Assembly: GCF_014217875.1 (NCBI RefSeq)
Contig: NZ_CP059060.1
Coordinates: 248,001-312,000 of the forward strand
DNA from: Synechococcus sp. LTW-R
GTDB lineage: Bacteria > Cyanobacteriota > Cyanobacteriia > PCC-6307 > Cyanobiaceae
Length of the DNA: 64,000 nt
Direction of reading: 5' to 3'
In this document: piece by piece, positions 24,476-32,285 of the stretch
Position numbering within the stretch: the stretch's first letter is position 1
Layout: each line of letters begins with the position of its first letter
Translations under genes and position numbers: made by a program
The notes under the pieces: model-generated
Databases searched by the model: none
Told to the model about the DNA's origin: nothing
The model's input: only the letters and a program-made list of their open reading frames with translations

Positions 24476-24691
24476 CTAGTGCACCTGAGCTTTGCGATCA
24501 GGTTTGTCGTCGCAGGTAGATTCGCCGATCTGCTCCAGAACGTCTCCGTCGCTGGTGAGCAATCGATAGGCGCGGCCTGTGACGCGTGATTTCGCCAGTG
24601 CGGTCAGGTAGGCCTTGAAATGATTTCTTTTGCTGCCCTCGTCTTGCCAAGACTCATCGCTGCTGGAGCGGCTTTGAATCAAGACAGCCAT
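24476..24691 (-). CDS. Small hypothetical protein of the 'GRxYR' type
   Basis: 71 residues: MAVLIQSRSSSDESWQDEGS, AYLTALAKSRVTGRAYRLL, then an acidic tail. Paralogue of 22893-23132. The frame is open 370 bp upstream, but composition deteriorates before this ATG. Function unknown. Confidence 0.55.
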   Translation of the reverse strand: MAVLIQSRSSSDESWQDEGSKRNHFKAYLTALAKSRVTGRAYRLLTSDGDVLEQIGESTCDDKPDRKAQVH

Positions 24692-24913
24692 GGTGCGGAC
24701 GGACTTGTTTCCATGACATAACGATGCCTCGTCGTCATATTGAGAGAGGAGAAATACCGATCTGCTTTGGGATTCATGGTTCAATCGGATTCTCAAAGTG
24801 GGTGTGGGAGGAACAGTTGTGCTCCTGTCGTTTCTTGATTGGCTAATGGAGACATTGCTTGCAGGGAAATCGAGACTTGAGACGATCGGCACAGCACAAC
24901 GACCTATCGCTGC

Positions 24914-25084
24914 ATGCCATCGCCAGGCTCTGAATTGAGCGTCGCGGATATCGAGCGGCGCCAACTCGCTTTGCGTGACTGTCCAGACCTTCTGGCTCTC
25001 CCTCGCTGCTGCAGCGACCTGGTCACTGACTACCAAAGTTCGGCGCAAGCAGGTATGGATCAACGGATTAAGGGCGGCTCATAG
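24914..25084 (+). CDS. Small hypothetical protein, 56 aa
   Basis: Starts MPSPGSELSVADIERRQLAL and holds CPDLLALPRCCSDLVTDYQS with four Cys. Reads well as a genuine short gene, with a clean ATG and no competing frame. Function unknown. Confidence 0.5.
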   Translation: MPSPGSELSVADIERRQLALRDCPDLLALPRCCSDLVTDYQSSAQAGMDQRIKGGS

Positions 25085-25329
25085 GAAGACGAGCCTGCCC
25101 CTTAGTTCCTACCGAACACCTTGTGTTTTGTCGGTGGTCGCATGCTGCTGATAGTGCTTGCCCGGGCTCTTTTCCTTGGGAGCCAATCAGTATCCACTGC
25201 ATGTAGCGTTTCGTGTAAAGCGACACCTCCTGGGACGCTGTGCATGGCGTGATCCCAAGGAGATTCCGTTGTTTTTACCCAAGTCAGTGGCGCCGATCGA
25301 CCTTGTGCATCCCCTCCACTGAGAAGCTC

Positions 25330-25536
25330 GTGTTCTCCATCGAAAGACTGACCAGCAAAGGCTGGAGGCAAACCGAAGAACATCCCGACCACGATCTTGC
25401 CCACTTGCACGCACGGCTGAAGAACTTCGCGGATGGTTCCACCTACAGAGTCATCGACCCTGACCAAGCCATGGTTTGCCTGTTCTCAGGCGGCGCTACG
25501 GAGTGCTGGGCAATGGACTCCGTAAAGGTGGGGTGA
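25330..25536 (+). CDS. Small protein of the 'TIELLT/SIERLT' family, island copy 1
   Basis: 68 residues from GTG 25330, which aligns with the ATG of the backbone paralogue at 16624. VFSIERLTSKGWRQTEEHPD, HARLKNFADGSTYRVIDP, CLFSGGATECWAMD. Almost identical to the copy at 31334, and the DNA match extends about 90 bp upstream to 25240, including the segment before the start. It is followed, as in the other copy, by a CRC micro-protein gene and then a B repeat. Confidence 0.7.
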   Translation: MFSIERLTSKGWRQTEEHPDHDLAHLHARLKNFADGSTYRVIDPDQAMVCLFSGGATECWAMDSVKVG

Positions 25537-25739
25537 GTCCAGGTTTGCTTGGGCGAAGCGGCTCCCCCGACTTCAATGACGACTCGACAGAAGGCTGTGG
25601 TTGTGGCCGGGAGATGCTGGCCAGCGTTCGGTTCGAAGCAGTTCAAAGCATGTCCACTGGATGACGTGCAATTAGGCAACGGCTACTTAGCTCATAGCGG
25701 TCGACGGCGCGATCACCGATCTATGTGCACGCTGTAGGA

Positions 25740-25895
25740 ATGGAAGCAAGTTTCAGCACCCGTCCGAGCGACGAGGACTTAGCTCTTTTGTGGCCAAAAA
25801 CGCCCTACACCTGCTGGATAGGCGACGATTTTGTCTGCAGATGTGATCGCTGCACGACTCATCGGCGTTGGCGCTGGGAAGAGGAAGAGGAGTAA
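25740..25895 (+). CDS. CRC-family micro-protein, 51 aa
   Basis: MEASFSTRPSDEDLALLWPK, TPYTCWIGDDFVCRCDRCTT, ends in WEEEEE. Contains the family's CxCxxC and a Cys-Trp pair. The shadow of this gene at 31673 is frameshifted. Directly followed (6 bp) by repeat B5a. Confidence 0.75.
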   Translation: MEASFSTRPSDEDLALLWPKTPYTCWIGDDFVCRCDRCTTHRRWRWEEEEE

Positions 25896-25900
25896 CGCGC

Positions 25901-26015
25901 AACAGCCCCTCCGGCTTCAAAAGAGAAGCGCCGGAAGGGTGTTGTTGGCGACGGGGGCACCCAGCCGCTTCCACACGGATCGAGGAGTTCAAGTCTCGTC
26001 CTCTGGCGTTATGGC
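25901..26015 (+). repeat. Family-B structured repeat, copy B5a (variant)
   Basis: AACAGCCCC, first stem TCCGGC...GCCGGA with an A-rich loop, AGGGTGTTGTTG, a second GGGGG region, and the end GGCGTTATGGC. Ends can pair as AAC-a-GCC with GGC-GTT, whereas B5b pairs GCT with AGC: a matched change between copies. Confidence 0.7.
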
Positions 26016-26034
26016 AACGCCTGCAAAATCAGGC

Positions 26035-26148
26035 AACAGCTCCCCGACCCACTGCTCAGTAGCGGGGAGTGTTGAGTTGGGGGAGCTTGGCACTCCCCCG
26101 TCTCGGATCACGGGGTTCTCTCGGTCCGTGTCCTCAGCGGTTATGGCC
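26035..26148 (+). repeat. Family-B structured repeat, copy B5b
   Basis: A near-consensus copy: AACAGCTCCCCG, CGGGGAGTGTTGAG, GGGGGAGCTTGGCACTCCCC, CACGG...CCGTG, AGCGGTTATGGCC. It is only 20 bp after B5a, so two units are in tandem with no gene between. Confidence 0.85.
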
Positions 26149-26194
26149 TTGGTGTTGCCGTCAGCGCAAGGGTTGCCACATCCACAATGGAGAG

Positions 26195-26419
26195 ATGAGC
26201 AAAGTCGCTGCTGCTGTGCTGCTTGCTTCGTCTCTCATCGCCACAAGCGTTCGAGCCGAAGATCCTGACGGTAACTACACCTTTGCCACGAAGGAAGAAG
26301 CCTTGCAACGGGCAACGGAGATGGGTTGCGAAGGCGCCTACCAATGGTTTGGTGTCTGGTCTCCCTGTGAAGAAGACGGTGGCGAAGACGATCACAGCGG
26401 TCATGACCACAGCCACTAA
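26195..26419 (+). CDS. Secreted DUF3721-type protein, 74 aa
   Basis: Signal peptide (VAAAVLLASSLIATSVRA) and the pattern TKEEALQRATEMGCEGAYQW...WSPC of DUF3721, then an acidic His-rich tail (EDDHSGHDHSH) suited to metal binding. Start ATG 26195. Periplasmic. It sits between two B repeats, overlapping the 5' end of B6 at its stop. Confidence 0.7.
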   Translation: MSKVAAAVLLASSLIATSVRAEDPDGNYTFATKEEALQRATEMGCEGAYQWFGVWSPCEEDGGEDDHSGHDHSH

Positions 26420-26525
26420 CCCACTGGTCAGTAGCGGGAGAGTTGAGGCGAGGGAGGCAGAACTCACCCCCGTCCTGACTCAGGTAACGGCACTTGCACC
26501 TGCCGTGCCCTCAGCAGTCATGGCT
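26417..26525 (+). repeat. Family-B repeat, copy B6 (degenerate)
   Basis: Shares CCACTGGTCAGTAGCGGGAG, GTTGAGG, GAGG...CCCC and the end TCAGCAGTCATGGC, where GTTATGG has become GTCATGG. It starts within the stop of the gene at 26195. Confidence 0.55.
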
Positions 26526-26552
26526 CCGGTCGCCCCGGGAGTGCAAGCCCAC

Positions 26553-26578
26553 AAAAAAGCGCCCCCTCTGGAGCGCTC
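26553..26578 (-). terminator. Rho-independent terminator
   Basis: On the minus strand AGCGCTCC pairs with GGGGCGCT (one G-T pair) and six T follow. It is about 70 bp past the stop of the gene at 26646. Confidence 0.6.
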
Positions 26579-26645
26579 GTGTGGTGTGAGGAGGAACTAA
26601 AAAGTTCCGGCGCAGTTATGGCCTAGGCGGGGCTGGGGTTGCATT

Positions 26646-26945
26646 TCAATAGTCGTCGCCGTATTTCACCGAAGAGGAAGCATCCATCAGCTCGACAGTG
26701 GTCTGGTAGCCGCTTTGCACGGTGAAGTCATGCTGGACGGCAACGTCCTGAAGTGCCTCGACGTCGAGTTCAGGCGCTGTAATCCAGCTGAAGCCCTTGC
26801 CAAAGGTGTTGTCTGGGTTGACCACGTACCAGTGACAGGCCGTGTCGGGCACAGCCACGGAACACTTGGTCCAGTCGTTGTCCCACTGGGGGACTTGAAC
26901 AAAGGACAGTGCGGCAAAAACAACGCTTAAGAAACCGGACAGCAT
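26646..26945 (-). CDS. Secreted small protein, 99 aa
   Basis: Signal peptide (MLSGFLSVVFAALSFVQ) and a mature domain with two Cys (WTKCSVAVPDTACHWY) and several aromatic residues. Periplasmic. No family recognised. Opposite to its neighbours; a terminator follows. Confidence 0.65.
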   Translation of the reverse strand: MLSGFLSVVFAALSFVQVPQWDNDWTKCSVAVPDTACHWYVVNPDNTFGKGFSWITAPELDVEALQDVAVQHDFTVQSGYQTTVELMDASSSVKYGDDY

Positions 26946-27027
26946 TCACATATCTCCCAGGGACGAGACCCTAGCGGCTTTTTGGGGATGCAATGACTCT
27001 CAGATCACCCTCCAGTCAAGTGAAGGT

Positions 27028-27106
27028 GAGACGTGGGGCGAAATGCACTTCGCCCCACGTCTCAACAATGGCGCTTGCGGGAACCGTCTCCAGGGCACTT
27101 ATGGCC
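27028..27106 (+). repeat. Family-B-like repeat, copy B8
   Basis: A perfect 15-bp stem (GAGACGTGGGGCGAA / TTCGCCCCACGTCTC, 27028-27063), then the 3' B half GGGAACCGTCTCCAGGGCACTTATGGCC. The terminal GTTATGG reads CTTATGG. The long stem is not found in other copies, a hybrid of a different hairpin with a B-like end. Confidence 0.5.
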
Positions 27107-27187
27107 TTCGGTCACCACAGGAGTGCAAGTCGAACCAACGGGAGACGCATCACGGCGTGTTCCTCGTTCTTTGTGCACGATTGGTTT

Positions 27188-27352
27188 ATGGCAGTAACCC
27201 CGAACAGCCTCCACAACACACCAAGCGACGACGACCTCGCACTCCTCTGGCCTAAGACCCCTTATGCATGCTGGTTAGGCGAGAAGTCAGCTTGCCGCTG
27301 CGCTCTATGCACTGCTCACCGTCGGGTCCGCTGGGACAGCCAAGAGCATTAA
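27188..27352 (+). CDS. CRC-family micro-protein, 54 aa
   Basis: NTPSDDDLALLWPKTPYACW, LGEKSACRCALCTAHRRVRW. Same layout as 25740. ATG 27188 preferred. Promoter-like upstream segment with TTGTGCACG resembles that before the copies at 29319 and 33826. Confidence 0.75.
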   Translation: MAVTPNSLHNTPSDDDLALLWPKTPYACWLGEKSACRCALCTAHRRVRWDSQEH

Positions 27353-27436
27353 CTCCAAGCCGCGTTTTCGCCCAGGGCGGCAAACCTCCCTATTTGGGGG
27401 CTATCCCAAAGGGACGCGGCCGCTGTTGAGTGAGGT

Positions 27437-27682
27437 ATGGATCAATTCAGCTCGCATCAACTGAGATCTCTTCGGTTGGATGCGCTTGCCCGTGATCATC
27501 AGGTTGTTTCAGACCTGAATGAGGGCATCACCAACGGGCCCGACACTTTGGTGAAAGAGCTGATGGAGGTTCATGGCTGGCCTGCTCATGAAGCTCTCGA
27601 TGCTGTTCATCGACTTCAAGAAAAAGCGCTTCAGGGCCCAGCAGGACTTTCCCTACCTGGGGTGAGTAGACCTACCGATTGA
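27437..27682 (+). CDS. Small hypothetical protein, 81 aa
   Basis: MDQFSSHQLRSLRLDALARD, then DLNEGITNGPDTLVKELME and ALDAVHRLQEKALQ. Helical, acidic-basic mixed. The last 15 codons run into the conserved upstream block of the family-D unit D2 and may not be constrained as protein. Confidence 0.6.
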   Translation: MDQFSSHQLRSLRLDALARDHQVVSDLNEGITNGPDTLVKELMEVHGWPAHEALDAVHRLQEKALQGPAGLSLPGVSRPTD

Positions 27683-27774
27683 AACGGCTACCAGCGCCGG
27701 CACCATGACCCCATTCGGGAGGAAGACGCCCGGGTAGGACCTCAAACCGCGGAGAAGCCACCGCGGTTTTTTCA
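27664..27774 (+). ncRNA. Family-D putative small RNA, copy D2
   Basis: GTAGACCTACCGATTGAAACG, GGCACCATGACCCCATTCGG, GAGGAAGACGCCCGGGTAGG and a terminator (AACCGCGG/CCGCGGTT plus six T at 27744-27772). The upstream CAGCAGGACTTTCCCTACC matches the block before D4, which makes a shared promoter plausible. Confidence 0.65.
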
Positions 27775-28041
27775 TGACCAGGTCGCGCTGAGCCAGGACT
27801 AGTCCCACCCCAACCAGGGCCAAGCCCCCCTCCCTCGGAGCAGGTGCTTTGGGGCCCGCCCCTTTGCCCTAACCCCTGTCTGCCTGTCTGCTTGGACCAG
27901 ATCAGCTGCGGTGCAGGCGAAGGGAGCAGACAGCGCCCGTGACCGCTCCTGTCTCGTTAGGTGTACTGATCGCGACAGCATCAGCGCGACTTCACGTTTC
28001 TTAACGGGATCCGCCAAGATCTCCCAAGTTGTTTGAGGGCC

Positions 28042-28668
28042 ATGCCTCTCTCAAATCCTGTTGAGTTGGTCACGGCTTTTTTGGCTGCCACCATCGCCCT
28101 GTGGTTTGTGGGCCGCAGTGTTCCATGGGCGGAACTTGAAATCGAGGGAGCGAAGTTACCCCTCTCAGCCGCCGTTCTGAGGTACTTAACTCGGCCAGGG
28201 CTTATTGCATCAACAGGGTTACTGCTGCTCCGACTAAGCATCGGTCTGTTGATGATTCACCACGGTCAAGAAAAACTCGCCGATCCACAGCAGTTCGCCA
28301 ACACCTACGTTGCGTCGCTGCACCTGCCCTTTCCTCTGTTCTTTGCCTATGCAGCTGGTTTTTCTGAGTTGCTCGGGAGTTGGCTTGTAATCCTGGGTTT
28401 GTTTACTCCCCTGGGGGCTCTCGCGCTCACCTCAACTATGGCCGTGGCGGCCTATCAACACATCCTCACAGGTGGATTCAATATTTATGTGTTGGAGCTT
28501 GTCTTGCTGTACCTAGGAGGCAGCCTTGCGATCTTGCTGACTGGCCCCGGTCGTTTCTCGTTTGATGCAGGGATGGCTCCGTTTTTGCTCAACAATTCTG
28601 TTGGCGCCACCCCTAGTGGTGGAAGTGGACTGCAACTCTCAGCTATTCCTATTGAAAAACCTGAGTAG
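28042..28668 (+). CDS. DoxX-family membrane protein
   Basis: 208 residues with four to five membrane helices. The DoxX pattern is clear: LLLLRLSIGLLMIHHGQEKL, FFAYAAGFSELLGSWLVILG, LTSTMAVAAYQHIL. Often linked to redox or quinone chemistry; specific role unknown. Starts MPLSNPVELVTAFLAATIAL. Its end overlaps the 5' part of D3. Confidence 0.8.
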   Translation: MPLSNPVELVTAFLAATIALWFVGRSVPWAELEIEGAKLPLSAAVLRYLTRPGLIASTGLLLLRLSIGLLMIHHGQEKLADPQQFANTYVASLHLPFPLFFAYAAGFSELLGSWLVILGLFTPLGALALTSTMAVAAYQHILTGGFNIYVLELVLLYLGGSLAILLTGPGRFSFDAGMAPFLLNNSVGATPSGGSGLQLSAIPIEKPE

Positions 28669-28771
28669 GCGTACCGCTTGCAACAGCTACTGGAGCCGGC
28701 ACTATGACCCCATTCGGGAGGAAAATGCCCGGGTAGGACCCCAAACCGCGGAGAAGCCACCGCGGTTTTTT
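28664..28771 (+). ncRNA. Family-D putative small RNA, copy D3
   Basis: GTAGGCGTACCGCTTGCAAC, GCCGGCACTATGACCCCATT, GAGGAAAATGCCCGGGTAGG and the same AACCGCGG/CCGCGGTT terminator as D2. The terminator lies at the boundary of the 547-bp duplication E1. Confidence 0.65.
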
Positions 28772-29284
28772 CATGAACGACCTACCTGCAGAAGCAGATT
28801 GTTCGATCTCCCGAAGCTGGCTAGAAAAAGATCAAGCCTCCCAAGAAGCCATGAGCAACGCACGTGATCTCATCAACGCCCATCTTTACCCTGTGCTAGC
28901 GACAGCTGGCACCATTTTTCTTGCAATCGGAATGGTGAATGCCATTCAGGTCAATCAAAAGATGTCCGCTATTGAGGAAGAGGCTAAGTACTTCAACCAC
29001 TGTATAAAAGCTCATATCGAGGAAAACCCCAAATACCTGCTAGATGAGATTGTTGTCCACTGCAACGGCAGCTACAGAGAACCAAAGACCTCTTTGGCTC
29101 AATAGTAGTTATCAACGAGAAGTGCGGCAGCAGTTGAGCACGAGGAAACAGCGGAGTTGAGTCACGGCGGTCTTTTCTTGACCGTCTGCTTACTGTGAAG
29201 GTGGTCAAACCTCGGAAATCCGAGGGCTTGCAAAGGCTGACTTGATTCTTGTGCTGACGCGATGCTCACTTTTGTGCGCACAAC
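28738..29284 (+). repeat. Duplication E, copy 1 (547 bp)
   Basis: Aligns without gaps to 44994-45540; by eye I find a single difference (C at 29227, A at 45483). It spans the D terminator, a coding region and about 170 bp downstream. This copy is in the island; the other is in element 1. Confidence 0.9.
28851..29105 (+). CDS. Small membrane-anchored protein, 84 aa, duplicate of 45107-45361
   Basis: A membrane helix (LYPVLATAGTIFLAIGMVNA) and a soluble tail with two Cys (YFNHCIKAHIEEN, VVHCNGSYRE). From ATG 28851 (MSNARDLINAHLYP). A start at 28773 would extend it by 26 residues, but that ATG sits directly behind the T-run of the D3 terminator. Protein identical to the element 1 copy. Function unknown. 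Confidence 0.65.
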   Translation: MSNARDLINAHLYPVLATAGTIFLAIGMVNAIQVNQKMSAIEEEAKYFNHCIKAHIEENPKYLLDEIVVHCNGSYREPKTSLAQ

Positions 29285-29318
29285 ACGGCTTTTCCGGCTT
29301 TATGTGCATGATGCAGAA

Positions 29319-29507
29319 ATGGCAGTGAATCTGAATACCGCTCCAAGCGACGAAGACCTGGCGATGCTGTGGCCGAACACCCTCCACACCCGATGGGGGC
29401 AAGAGGGGTTCATGAGCGGCATCGGCGCCAAGGACGACGACTTTGTTTGTCGCTGTTCAATGTGCGCCAAGATCCGGAGCGACCGTTGGGAGAAGGAGCC
29501 TGGCTGA
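29319..29507 (+). CDS. CRC-family micro-protein, 62 aa
   Basis: NTAPSDEDLAMLWPNTLHTR, WGQEGFMSGIGAKDDDFVCR and CSMCAKIRSDRWEKEPG. The same family as 25740 with an 11-residue insertion before CxCxxC, shared with 33826 and 20331. Upstream block with GAAGGTGGTC is repeated before 33826. Confidence 0.75.
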   Translation: MAVNLNTAPSDEDLAMLWPNTLHTRWGQEGFMSGIGAKDDDFVCRCSMCAKIRSDRWEKEPG

Positions 29508-29510
29508 CCA

Positions 29511-29681
29511 GTGAAGACTTCAAAGCCAAGAGCCCTCACCTACACGGAAATGATGAACGGGGGGAAGCAGCAGCTCGACCCAGAAGCTCATCAGCGGGAG
29601 CTTGACCTCTCCAGGCGGACCGAAGCCTTGGAAGAGGCGGGGGCATATCTCGCGCAGTCCCTCGATGAACAGCATCGATAA
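29511..29681 (+). CDS. Small hypothetical protein, 56 aa
   Basis: Starts at GTG 29511, 3 bp after the CRC micro-protein stop. MKTSKPRALTYTEMMNGGKQ then ELDLSRRTEALEEAGAYLA: an alpha-helical coil. Tight spacing suggests translation with the preceding gene. Function unknown. Confidence 0.5.
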   Translation: MKTSKPRALTYTEMMNGGKQQLDPEAHQRELDLSRRTEALEEAGAYLAQSLDEQHR

Positions 29682-29987
29682 CAGCACCATGACCGAATTT
29701 TCAGTCGCGAGGAGTTTGGTGGAAGCGCTTTTGTGCGATTAGGCAAGCCTAGATTCGTCCCACCTTTTCGTAATCCATAGGTTCGACCAATAACAAAAAG
29801 CTGTTCGACGACTTGCTGCCTTCTCGTCAGGTGGATTGACGCTGGAGGTCCTGATCCATTGGAGGTCTGCAGCCATCGACCGTCTTGAGATACCGCCGCC
29901 GTTGTGGACTGTCCTGGGGATTTAGCTCCGATGGGTCGACATGCCATCCAGAAGCAAGTCGCTCATCGACCTCTTCAATATCCATTG
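29682..29987. other. No gene supported
   Basis: Frames over this stretch are composition-poor. No family A-F match noticed. Confidence 0.35.
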
Positions 29988-30236
29988 TCAGCTTGCTTTC
30001 CTCAGAAATTGCTTGTCCCTCTCGGTCTGCATCAGTTGCAGGTTCTCGTATTCAGCAGTGCACTCAGAGCAGGTACAGGGAACACCGTGCAGATCCCAGC
30101 GGTCCAGCGTGTAACCAGTTAGTTCGGCTTGATCTTTGTGGAACTTGGTCACGGCGAGGTGACGAAGGTCAGGTGAATACTCTCGGGTATTAGATCGAGA
30201 AGCAGTAGTGCAAACCGCCCATGTTCTGGAGAGCAC
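29988..30236 (-). CDS. Small protein with 'TKFHKDQAELTGYTLDRW' block, second copy
   Basis: 82 residues, reverse orientation relative to its paralogue at 23522. The central 20-residue block and HGVPCTCSECTAEYE are conserved. Aligning the DNA, the ancestral ATG is now ACG; the best available start is GTG 30236, four codons further on than expected after a two-codon shift. Either GTG is used or the gene is being lost. Confidence 0.6.
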   Translation of the reverse strand: MLSRTWAVCTTASRSNTREYSPDLRHLAVTKFHKDQAELTGYTLDRWDLHGVPCTCSECTAEYENLQLMQTERDKQFLRKAS

Positions 30237-30371
30237 ATTATTTTTGGTAGCCGTTGCTTCTGGTTCGCTGCATTTCTTCCACTTTCAAGCTGAAGTGAAG
30301 GTTTTTGTAAACCTGTTGCCTTGATGCAAGAAAGTGCTTAACAAGAGAACTGATTTTACGTCCCAGAGGCC

Positions 30372-30554
30372 ATGCATGGGTTTGACATAACCGCCCATAC
30401 CCCTAGCGGGGAGAAGCGTATTCATTTTGTGGCTATCAACGAGGCGGTTGCCTTGGGTCTTGCAAAGCGATCCTTCGGCGATCATCCCCTCACGATTCGT
30501 AAGTACTACGGACCCACCCGGAGAGAGCGAGAAGCCCTCCTTCATCCGGACTAG
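30372..30554 (+). CDS. Small protein, island paralogue of 10654-10869
   Basis: 60 residues: MHGFDITAHTPSGEKRIHFV, AVALGLAKRSFGDHPLTIRK, YYGPTRREREALLHPD. The conserved 'F-D-x-T', 'xHxxA', 'LAxRxFGxxPLTIRK' places it with the backbone gene. Function unknown. Confidence 0.65.
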   Translation: MHGFDITAHTPSGEKRIHFVAINEAVALGLAKRSFGDHPLTIRKYYGPTRREREALLHPD

Positions 30555-30871
30555 AGCAACGACCACCAGATGGAGAAGTAACTGCGGTAATCCTGCTCCT
30601 GTACAAAAAAGGTGCTCTGGCCAGGCGGTACCCCCACGGAGAGATACGCATCAATCTCGTTAGGCCACTTGAATTTGGCGAGTTTTCGTATTGATGCAAG
30701 CTGAATACTTCCTATATCGCAGCCTCCTGTCGGGGATTACCTCTCTTTGTCAAAAGTGAAGGTTGTTCATAGGAAACGGGTCTGTCCAGACCCCAAAGGC
30801 ACACATCTTTAGTTCTTGACCACTTGGCACTTGGGCCAGCGGGGGCACCAACCTCCGAAAGCGCAGGATGC
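30555..30871. other. No gene supported
   Basis: Both strands hold open frames with poor composition. No repeat recognised. Confidence 0.3.
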
Positions 30872-30949
30872 TCATAACGCCGGCAGCGTAGTTCCGATAA
30901 CTGTGCCTACAGCAATCGTCCCCATCACAAGCAACAGCAGCCAGTTCAC
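30872..30949 (-). CDS. 25-residue membrane microprotein
   Basis: From GTG 30949: MNWLLLLVMGTIAVGTVIGT then TLPAL. A nearly pure membrane helix. It starts 3 bp after the stop of the 54-residue gene, an operon-like arrangement. Function unknown. Confidence 0.5.
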   Translation of the reverse strand: MNWLLLLVMGTIAVGTVIGTTLPAL

Positions 30950-30952
30950 AGC

Positions 30953-31117
30953 TCAAGCCGCCTTGCCATTTGCTTGTTGCTGCTCTTTTTTGAGCTTTTG
31001 CCACATTGCTTTCTCAAGCACTGTGAGCTTTGGGGACTTGTCATTGAGTACTGCCCTGGCACGCTCTTTCGCAGCCTGAACGACCCGAAGCGTTGGATCT
31101 GTTCGATCGAATGCCAT
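30953..31117 (-). CDS. Small helical protein, 54 aa
   Basis: Starts MAFDRTDPTLRVVQAAKERA and ends LEKAMWQKLKKEQQQANGKA. Strongly helical and basic. Supported by sequence composition and by its coupling to the microprotein downstream. Function unknown. Confidence 0.6.
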   Translation of the reverse strand: MAFDRTDPTLRVVQAAKERARAVLNDKSPKLTVLEKAMWQKLKKEQQQANGKAA

Positions 31118-31333
31118 GTCCTCGTGATTGACGAGAAACGCAAGGTAATGACGTCATGACTTCCTGCAACTAATGACAGGGACTCCTCACCAGGTTCGCC
31201 CCATAGATAGCGCTTTGATGCAACCGACACCGTTATGGCCACCATTGGTTGTGTGATCCCAAGGAGATTCCGTGTTTTTTACCCAAGTCAGCGCCGCCGA
31301 TTGACCTTATGCATCCCTCCCACTGAGAAGCTC

Positions 31334-31540
31334 GTGTTCTCTATCGAAAGACTGACCAGCAAAGGCTGGCGACAAACCGAAGAACATCCCGACCACGATC
31401 TTGCCCACTTGCACGCACGGCTAAAGAACTTCGCGGACGGCTCCACCTACAGAGTCATCGACCCTGACCAGACCATGGTTTGCCTGTTCTCTGGCGGCGC
31501 CACGGAGTGCTGGGCAATGGATCACGTGAAGGTCGGTTGA
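31334..31540 (+). CDS. Small protein of the 'SIERLT' family, island copy 2
   Basis: 68 residues from GTG 31334, almost identical to 25330-25536 (QTMVCLFSGG vs QAMVCLFSGG; DHVKVG vs DSVKVG). About 90 bp of upstream DNA is also duplicated. The following CRC micro-gene is frameshifted in this copy. Confidence 0.7.
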   Translation: MFSIERLTSKGWRQTEEHPDHDLAHLHARLKNFADGSTYRVIDPDQTMVCLFSGGATECWAMDHVKVG

Positions 31541-31672
31541 GTCCAGGTTTGCTTTGTCGAAACGGCTCCCCCCCCGCTTCTATTTCGGCCGCAACGCCAA
31601 TGCAATCATGCACCGGCTCCCTGCTCATAGAGGTCGACGGCGCGATCGCCGATCTAGGTGCAAGCTTCGGGA

Positions 31673-31833
31673 ATGGAAACGAGTTTCAGTGCCCGTCCGA
31701 GCGACGAGGATTTGGCCCTTTTGTGGCCGAAAACCCCCACAACTGCTGGATAGGTGGCGACTTTCTGTTGCCTTGCAGGTGTGAGCTGTGCGCTGCTCAC
31801 AGACGCTCACGCTGGGAAGAAGAAGAGGAGTAG
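31673..31833 (+). pseudogene. CRC-family micro-protein gene, frameshifted copy
   Basis: Starts METSFSARPSDEDLALLWPK and then loses one base relative to 25740 in the run of C after AAAA, so the frame ends early; the remainder (HNCWIGGDFLLPCRCELC, WEEEEE) continues in another frame. Either real decay or a sequencing or assembly error in a homopolymer. Confidence 0.65.
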
Positions 31834-31837
31834 CGCT

Positions 31838-31950
31838 AACAGCTCCCCAACCCATTGCTCAGTAGCGGGGAGTGTTGGATTGGGGGAGCTTGGCACTCCC
31901 CTGTCTCGGATCACGGGGTTCTCTCGGACCGTGTCCTTAGCGGTTATGGC
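31838..31950 (+). repeat. Family-B structured repeat, copy B9
   Basis: TAACAGCTCCCCAACCC, GGGGAGTGTTGGATT, GGGGGAGCTTGGCACTCCCC, CACGGGGTTCTCTCGGACCG and the end AGCGGTTATGGC. Ends pair as TAAC-a-GCT with AGC-g-GTTA. Immediately followed by repeat C1, as at B11/C2. Confidence 0.85.
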
Positions 31951-31974
31951 CTTGGTGTTGCCGTCAATGCAAGA

Positions 31975-32285
31975 GGGCAGGGACTAACGGCGATTCACCC
32001 CCCTTGAGCCGCCATGCCTTGACGAAGAGATTCTGGCTCTTGGCCTGTATGGCGCGCCGATCACCGCTAGCGCGAGAGGAATCACACGTTCAGGACATTC
32101 GAAATTCAGAAATGCCCCTGAGAGCGACAGCAGGGGCGCTGAGCGATCTCTTCGTCAAGAGGCGCTGTCCACCCCTACCTGAAGATTCGTAGTCAGTACA
32201 AGGAGCATTTCCTACGTACTATCTCGACATGGCTGGTCACCACGCGGATTAAGAGCTTTGGCGGCTTAATCAAACGCAAGCTTGC
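31975..32285 (+). repeat. Family-C structured repeat, copy C1
   Basis: About 310 bp. A short stem, then CTTGACGAAGAGAT and its exact inverse ATCTCTTCGTCAAG separated by about 125 bp, with an internal CCCCTGA...CAGGGGC stem, then a 3' extension (ATTCGTAGTCAGTACAAGGAG...AAACGCAAGCTTGCC) that is also in C2. No conserved frame. Confidence 0.75.

Noticed and set aside
27799-28017. A 72-codon minus-strand frame
   Set aside because: Composition is Arg/Ala-rich with no pattern; intergenic DNA between D2 and the DoxX gene.
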